Source of the DNA: CAKSQL01 sp045649415
Lineage (GTDB): Bacteria > Bacillota > Clostridia > UBA1381
Reading direction: 5' to 3'
DNA: 64,000 bases
Assembly: GCA_045649415.1 (NCBI GenBank)
Contig: JAZRPY010000004.1
Span: 1-64,000 of the forward strand
The first letter of the stretch is position 1. Each line of letters begins with the position of its first letter. Below the pieces are notes generated by a model. That model saw only the letters and a program-made list of their open reading frames with translations. It was not told where the DNA came from and ran no database searches. Below, in pieces: positions 60,720 through 64,000 of this stretch. The position numbers were made by a program, and so were the translations under genes.

Positions 60720-61982
60720 ATGGACGAAAATAAAATCTATGATAAAAAATCTGCTCCCTATGAGGAGGAATTAAATTACTCATCCAATATTGAGTCAGAG
60801 CATGAAGCTGAATATGAAGGTGATACGGAAATAAATATTAATAATAATGAGCCTGTAGCAGATGAAGTTATATTAGATGCTGAAGAAAATGGTGATGAGG
60901 AAATATCAAAAAAGAAAAAGGCAAGAAAGACTCCCTCATGGGTGATTACCGTCATTCTTTCTCTTGCAACCACAATTCTATTTTTAAGTCTTTTTTCTAT
61001 ATTTATCCTGCCAAGGCTTAAATTTCAAACTGCAATATATTATTCTGACAACGACGGCACATCCTTTAGTGCCACTATTCCCGATACTCCCGATAGTCTG
61101 AATTCCAAGGGTGTGTTTGAAAAGTGTTCACCCAGTGTTGTTTACATTTCATCCAAGGGAGTTATTGGTGGCTTTTTATCTCAGGAAATCACTTTCGGCT
61201 CAGGCTCGGGTGTTATAATCAGCGAGGATGGATATATAATAACAAACAGTTCTTTAATAAACTCGGGAACTAATCTAAAGGTAAGCCTTTCAAATGGAAA
61301 TGAATATGATGCCTCATTGGTTAAAAACGACAGAAGAAGTGATGCTGCAATCCTGAAAATTGATGCTAATGGCTTAACCCCCGTTGTGTTAGGAAACTCA
61401 AACAATCTTAATGTGGGAGATATAATTCATATTATAAGCAACCCCTTAGCTCCTGAAATCAGGAACACTCTTAATTTAGGATTTATTTCAGGAATAAACA
61501 ATAATGTGACCTTGCAGAAAGGCACAACACTTAATCTTTTACAGGTAGATGTATCTGGGGTATCAGGTTGCTTCGGAAGTCCCCTACTCAACTCAAAAGG
61601 CGAAATTATGGGGCTTATAACAGGTAGTGTTTCCTCATCATCAGGCATGGTGTTCGCTACCCCTATAAATGACATAAAACCATTGATTGACAGTGTTTTA
61701 AACACAAATCTATCAGAAACCTATGATGACTCACTACCGATGCTTGGCATCACTGCAACTGAAGAGGCATATGGAATAGTTGTTGAAACTGTCAGCGAAA
61801 ATTATCCTGCGGCAAAGGCAGGCGTCAAGGTTGGAGATGTGATTATTAAGGCAGATGGTAAAACAATCAAAACGGTTAACGAAATAAACCAAATCAGACT
61901 TTCTCACAAATCAGGTGATGCAATGACATTGACTATCCTTCGTGATGGAGAAATAGTTGAATTGTTACCTGTTTTGGAGTAA
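60720..61982 (+). CDS. HtrA/DegP-like PDZ protein, probably proteolytically inactive
   Basis: A 420-residue membrane-anchored protein: an acidic cytoplasmic tail of 70 residues, one helix (about 73-96), a trypsin-like domain and a C-terminal PDZ domain (AAKAGVKVGDVIIKADGKTI). The trypsin-like part keeps the fold motifs FGSGSGVIISEDGYIITN and SDAAILKID with Asp208. The catalytic His is replaced by Ser (Ser178 in TNSSLI), and the usual GNSGGPL reads GCFGSPL, putting Phe285 in place of the catalytic Ser. It is therefore likely a pseudoprotease that binds rather than cuts. Confidence 0.85.
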   Translation: MDENKIYDKKSAPYEEELNYSSNIESEHEAEYEGDTEININNNEPVADEVILDAEENGDEEISKKKKARKTPSWVITVILSLATTILFLSLFSIFILPRLKFQTAIYYSDNDGTSFSATIPDTPDSLNSKGVFEKCSPSVVYISSKGVIGGFLSQEITFGSGSGVIISEDGYIITNSSLINSGTNLKVSLSNGNEYDASLVKNDRRSDAAILKIDANGLTPVVLGNSNNLNVGDIIHIISNPLAPEIRNTLNLGFISGINNNVTLQKGTTLNLLQVDVSGVSGCFGSPLLNSKGEIMGLITGSVSSSSGMVFATPINDIKPLIDSVLNTNLSETYDDSLPMLGITATEEAYGIVVETVSENYPAAKAGVKVGDVIIKADGKTIKTVNEINQIRLSHKSGDAMTLTILRDGEIVELLPVLE

Positions 61983-62040
61983 AATTTAAATAAGAGTATG
62001 TTGCCTGTTAGACTATAATAAGAATAAATTGTCAAAATAA

Positions 62041-62087
62041 AAAACCGAACGATATAGATATGTTATCTAAATCAATCGGTTTTTTTG
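62041..62087 (+). terminator. Terminator behind the HtrA-like gene
   Basis: The outer stem AAACCGA / TCGGTTT encloses a second stem of GATATAGATA with TATCTAAATC and is followed by seven T. Confidence 0.75.
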
Positions 62088-62111
62088 GTGAAAGCAGAAC
62101 CATAAGGATAT

Positions 62112-62462
62112 TTAATTTTGATTTTTCTTTGCTGTATTTATTGATGAAATAAGCATTTTCTTAATTTCTTCTGCAAGACTAATTGAATTATAATAATCAT
62201 ATTCAAATAATTTTGTATTATTTAAAAGCGTAAGCCAATATATACTTTCACTTACTTCTTTTAAAGAAATATGTAGTTTTGCAATAAAATCGGGTTTGCT
62301 ATTTCCATAAATTGCTTCATTAATATTTGCACCAACACTTGTTGCGCTCCGCAGCAGTTGTTTTGCAATAGTTGTATCCCTTTTAGATTTTGAATATTCT
62401 TCATAAAATAGAACAATTTGTGTGGCGAATTCCAAAGATTTATTTAATAATGGACTTTCCAT
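62112..62462 (-). CDS. Four helix bundle protein (S23/TIGR02436 family)
   Basis: A 116-residue helical protein with the family features AKQLLRSATSVGANINEAIY and SKPDFIAKLHISLKEVSESI. Relatives are often encoded in intervening sequences of 23S rRNA genes, but many, like this one, stand alone; the function is unknown, with nucleic-acid binding suspected. ATG 62462 has GAGG eight bases upstream; an in-frame GTG at 62471 overlaps that ribosome site. Confidence 0.88.
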   Translation of the reverse strand: MESPLLNKSLEFATQIVLFYEEYSKSKRDTTIAKQLLRSATSVGANINEAIYGNSKPDFIAKLHISLKEVSESIYWLTLLNNTKLFEYDYYNSISLAEEIKKMLISSINTAKKNQN

Positions 62463-62480
62463 TCTCTTCACCTCTATTTT

Positions 62481-62509
62481 AGTATATCATAAATCTTTAT
62501 ACAATTCAA
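62481..62509 (-). promoter_or_regulatory. Promoter of the four-helix-bundle gene
   Basis: TTGAAT (62504-62509) and TATACT (62481-62486) on the - strand with a 17-bp spacer. Confidence 0.55.
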
Positions 62510-62530
62510 TGTTTTGCAGAGCAAAACCGC

Positions 62531-62666
62531 CTTTTCTCTTCTCTATTATCTTTTATCTCTTATCTGGAAACGACAATTTTTTAGTGAAGAGTGAAGAGAG
62601 AAAAGTGAAAAGATCAGAGTACAAAAAGAAACGACAACCTTCTGTCGAAAATTGTCGTTTCTTTTT
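62531..62666. repeat. Competing inverted repeats around GAAACGACAA
   Basis: GAAACGACAA occurs at 62567 and 62628, and its reverse complement TTGTCGTTTC at 62652. The first copy can pair with the third over 14 bp, the second over 15 bp, so two alternative hairpins share one arm. The nearer pair (AAAAAGAAACGACAA / TTGTCGTTTCTTTTT, 62623-62666) looks like a terminator. A CTTTTCTCT / AGAGAAAAG pair lies inside the longer form. No gene is present from 62463 to 62815. Confidence 0.5.
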
Positions 62667-62754
62667 GTAAGAACGATATAATTTTACTGTCGCATTGATT
62701 TTCCCCTTATTTTAAGCGGGTTTCAAGACTTTCGTCCTAATCAATTCCAAAGAC

Positions 62755-62784
62755 AGAATAAATCCTTTTTACAGGATTTATTCT
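62755..62784 (-). terminator. Hairpin behind the recombinase remnant
   Basis: AGAATAAATCCT pairs perfectly with AGGATTTATTCT. On the - strand it is followed by GTCTTTG, a weak T tract. Confidence 0.5.
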
Positions 62785-62815
62785 AACACATTTCTTAACT
62801 TTTTACAAGTCCTTT

Positions 62816-63414
62816 TCAATATTTTTCTTGGACTTTTAATTCGGGTATTTCTACCTCATAGGCAATGTCGCCTATGAACCAGATGGTTAGTTTGTCTTCT
62901 GATATCACCTCCATTTTTTCTATGATATTGCGGACAAGGGTATTATCGATTTCGGTCAGTTCTTCAGCCATTTCATCTATCGCTTTGAAGATTTGTTTTA
63001 GCTTTGATGATTCTGCCGATTTCATTTTCCTTGTCATTTCATGTTCTTCGTTTTCCTTCCGTAACTTTTCTGATTCCGTCTTTACCTCATAGCAGATTTT
63101 ATCACGCTCCTTGTAATTATTTTTCCATTTATAAGTTTCATCTTCAGTTCATTATCACCGCCTATATAAAATTTTGATACGATTTTCTGCATAAGCGGAA
63201 GAGGAACCTTTTCGCAATTTCCGTATTTGCAAAGCTCTTTTTTGATTCTCTCGGTCACTGCACTCATATCAGTTATCGTACTGCTTTGAAATTTTAACTT
63301 TGAAAGCTCATACAGGCTTTTCAGAACATCGTCCTTGTCGTATTCACCTGCCATTTTGATGTATATCTCGTTGGCTTTTTCTTCTACAAGAGTATCATCA
63401 GGTATTTCAGTCAT
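62816..63414 (-). pseudogene. C-terminal part of a serine recombinase-like gene, frameshifted
   Basis: Two overlapping frames on the - strand join into one protein tail of about 190 residues. The first part (from 63414) runs through EKVPLPLMQKIVSKFYIGGD. The second begins near 63145 with DETYKWKNNYKERDKICYEV and ends with NTLVRNIIEKMEVISEDKLT and a short beta tail. That ending is typical of large serine recombinases and resolvases. The catalytic N-terminus is missing, and one frameshift lies between the parts. It is a broken remnant of a mobile element. Confidence 0.5.
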
Positions 63415-63448
63415 GGTCGGTTCGCTGGCAAGGTCAAGATTGATAATA

Positions 63449-63733
63449 GGTCAGGAAAAAACTTTTTACTGTAATCGAGTTGCGCCGAACGATCCAAAGG
63501 GAAGGTTATGCCGTAAGGTAGGTGCTCACATCAAGGCTCAAAAACTGCATGATGTTGCATATGAGAAGGCCTACTGTAGAGCGTATGACAGATTAAAACA
63601 CCGTAAGCGTGCAGGAACTATTGATACGAAAACCTGGAATAAGTTGGTCGTTGAAATTCAGGATATTCGTGATGATGCAAGAGCCGGCAAAATTTCTGAT
63701 GCCGAGGCTGTTGAAAAATTAAACAAATATTAA
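63449..63733 (+). pseudogene. 3' fragment of a DUF6076-like gene
   Basis: The frame from about 63449 encodes FYCNRVAPNDPKGRLCRKVG and then a charged helix ending RDDARAGKISDAEAVEKLNK. This matches the C-terminal pattern of DUF6076 proteins found in mobile DNA (a YC..APG...C..VGA motif, then K/R-rich helices). There is no start codon with a ribosome site, and the sequence upstream belongs to the opposite-strand recombinase remnant, so the 5' part has been lost at a junction near 63440. Confidence 0.5.
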
Positions 63734-63744
63734 CCAAAATGTAA

Positions 63745-63780
63745 GAGGATAGGCGGTTTTGCCTATCCTCTCGATATTTT
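63745..63780 (+). terminator. Terminator behind the DUF6076-like fragment
   Basis: GAGGATAGGC pairs with GCCTATCCTC around GGTTTT, followed by TCGATATTTT. It lies between convergent reading frames. Confidence 0.65.
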
Positions 63781-64000
63781 ATTCCATTGTTCCGACCATT
63801 TTATTTATGTCGCCGTCTGAGTCTACGATGATAGTCTTTGTTTTGCTCGGAGCTACATAGCCGAAACCTTCAATATAGGCTTTATTTTGTTCTTCTATAA
63901 TTTCATTTCGTATTTTTGTTTCCTCATCCGTGAGGTAACAGGAGTCTTTGCTCATGATTTCGTCATTCGGATTTACAGGCTCCTGTGGGTTAGACTCCCA
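63779..64000 (-). CDS. C-terminal part of an unknown protein, cut by the window edge
   Basis: An open - strand frame enters from the right edge and ends at TAA 63779-63781. The visible 73 residues are hydrophilic and include SKDSCYLTDEETKIRNEIIE and PSKTKTIIVDSDGDINKMVG. I do not recognise the family. The neighbours suggest mobile or phage DNA. The start and most of the protein lie outside the window. Confidence 0.6.
   Translation of the reverse strand, partial: WESNPQEPVNPNDEIMSKDSCYLTDEETKIRNEIIEEQNKAYIEGFGYVAPSKTKTIIVDSDGDINKMVGTME

Overview
The window is low-GC, gene-dense DNA from a Gram-positive anaerobe, most likely a member of the Clostridia. The pointers are AT-rich codon use, strong AGGAGG ribosome binding sites, sigma-A promoters with 17-bp spacers, an F-type ATP synthase with a sodium-type c subunit, rubrerythrin, an SLH-domain surface protein together with csaB, and ammonia-dependent NAD synthetase. 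No rRNA, tRNA, CRISPR array or intact insertion sequence was recognised.

Layout. 1-2.1 kb: a possible small RNA with terminator, nadE (+), and a patatin lipase (-). 2.2-8.9 kb: the complete atpIBEFHAGDC operon (-) with its promoter. 8.9-10.5 kb: an AraC regulator divergent from a transaldolase. 10.5-13.4 kb: an unusual tandem hairpin repeat, a PsiE-like membrane protein, an orphan membrane protein coupled to a VanX-type dipeptidase, and a candidate orphan RNA. 13.4-19 kb: an acetyltransferase, putP, a TetR regulator and a P-type calcium ATPase (all -). 19-21.4 kb: a polar amino-acid ABC importer (+). 21.5-23.9 kb: a decayed accessory locus with a phage-like small protein under a possible LexA box, a frameshifted DUF4417 gene, and toxin/immunity-like remnants.

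23.9-31.8 kb: a seven-gene cell-surface operon (-) with two glycosyltransferases, CsaB, MurJ, an O-antigen-ligase-like protein and two DUF4330 proteins. 31.8-35.1 kb: VanZ-like protein, cardiolipin synthase and an rRNA methyltransferase (+). 35.2-40.7 kb: rpmH-rnpA-yidD-yidC-jag, yebC and asnB (+), with no dnaA beside rpmH. 40.7-44.7 kb: rubrerythrin, azlCD, an FAD oxidoreductase and an acetyltransferase. 44.7-48.7 kb: a sugar ABC importer (-) with a long structured leader. 48.8-51.3 kb: a zinc/cadmium ATPase whose promoter carries an ArsR-type operator, and a small DMT transporter. 51.4-59.3 kb: murA, walJ, rlmH, a transposase-derived protein, an ECF sigma/anti-sigma pair and an SLH surface protein (+). 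59.3-62 kb: lepB, rplS and an HtrA-like protein that has lost its catalytic His and Ser. 62-64 kb: a four-helix-bundle protein, structured repeats, and a junction of truncated mobile-element genes.

Functional links. CsaB pyruvylates secondary wall polymer, which is the ligand of SLH domains, so the 24-31 kb operon plausibly makes the anchor for the surface protein at 56.7 kb. That protein lies directly behind an ECF sigma/anti-sigma pair, which suggests envelope-stress control. Sodium-linked functions (ATP synthase c subunit, PutP) suggest use of a sodium gradient. The accessory material is concentrated at 21.5-23.9 kb and after 62.8 kb.
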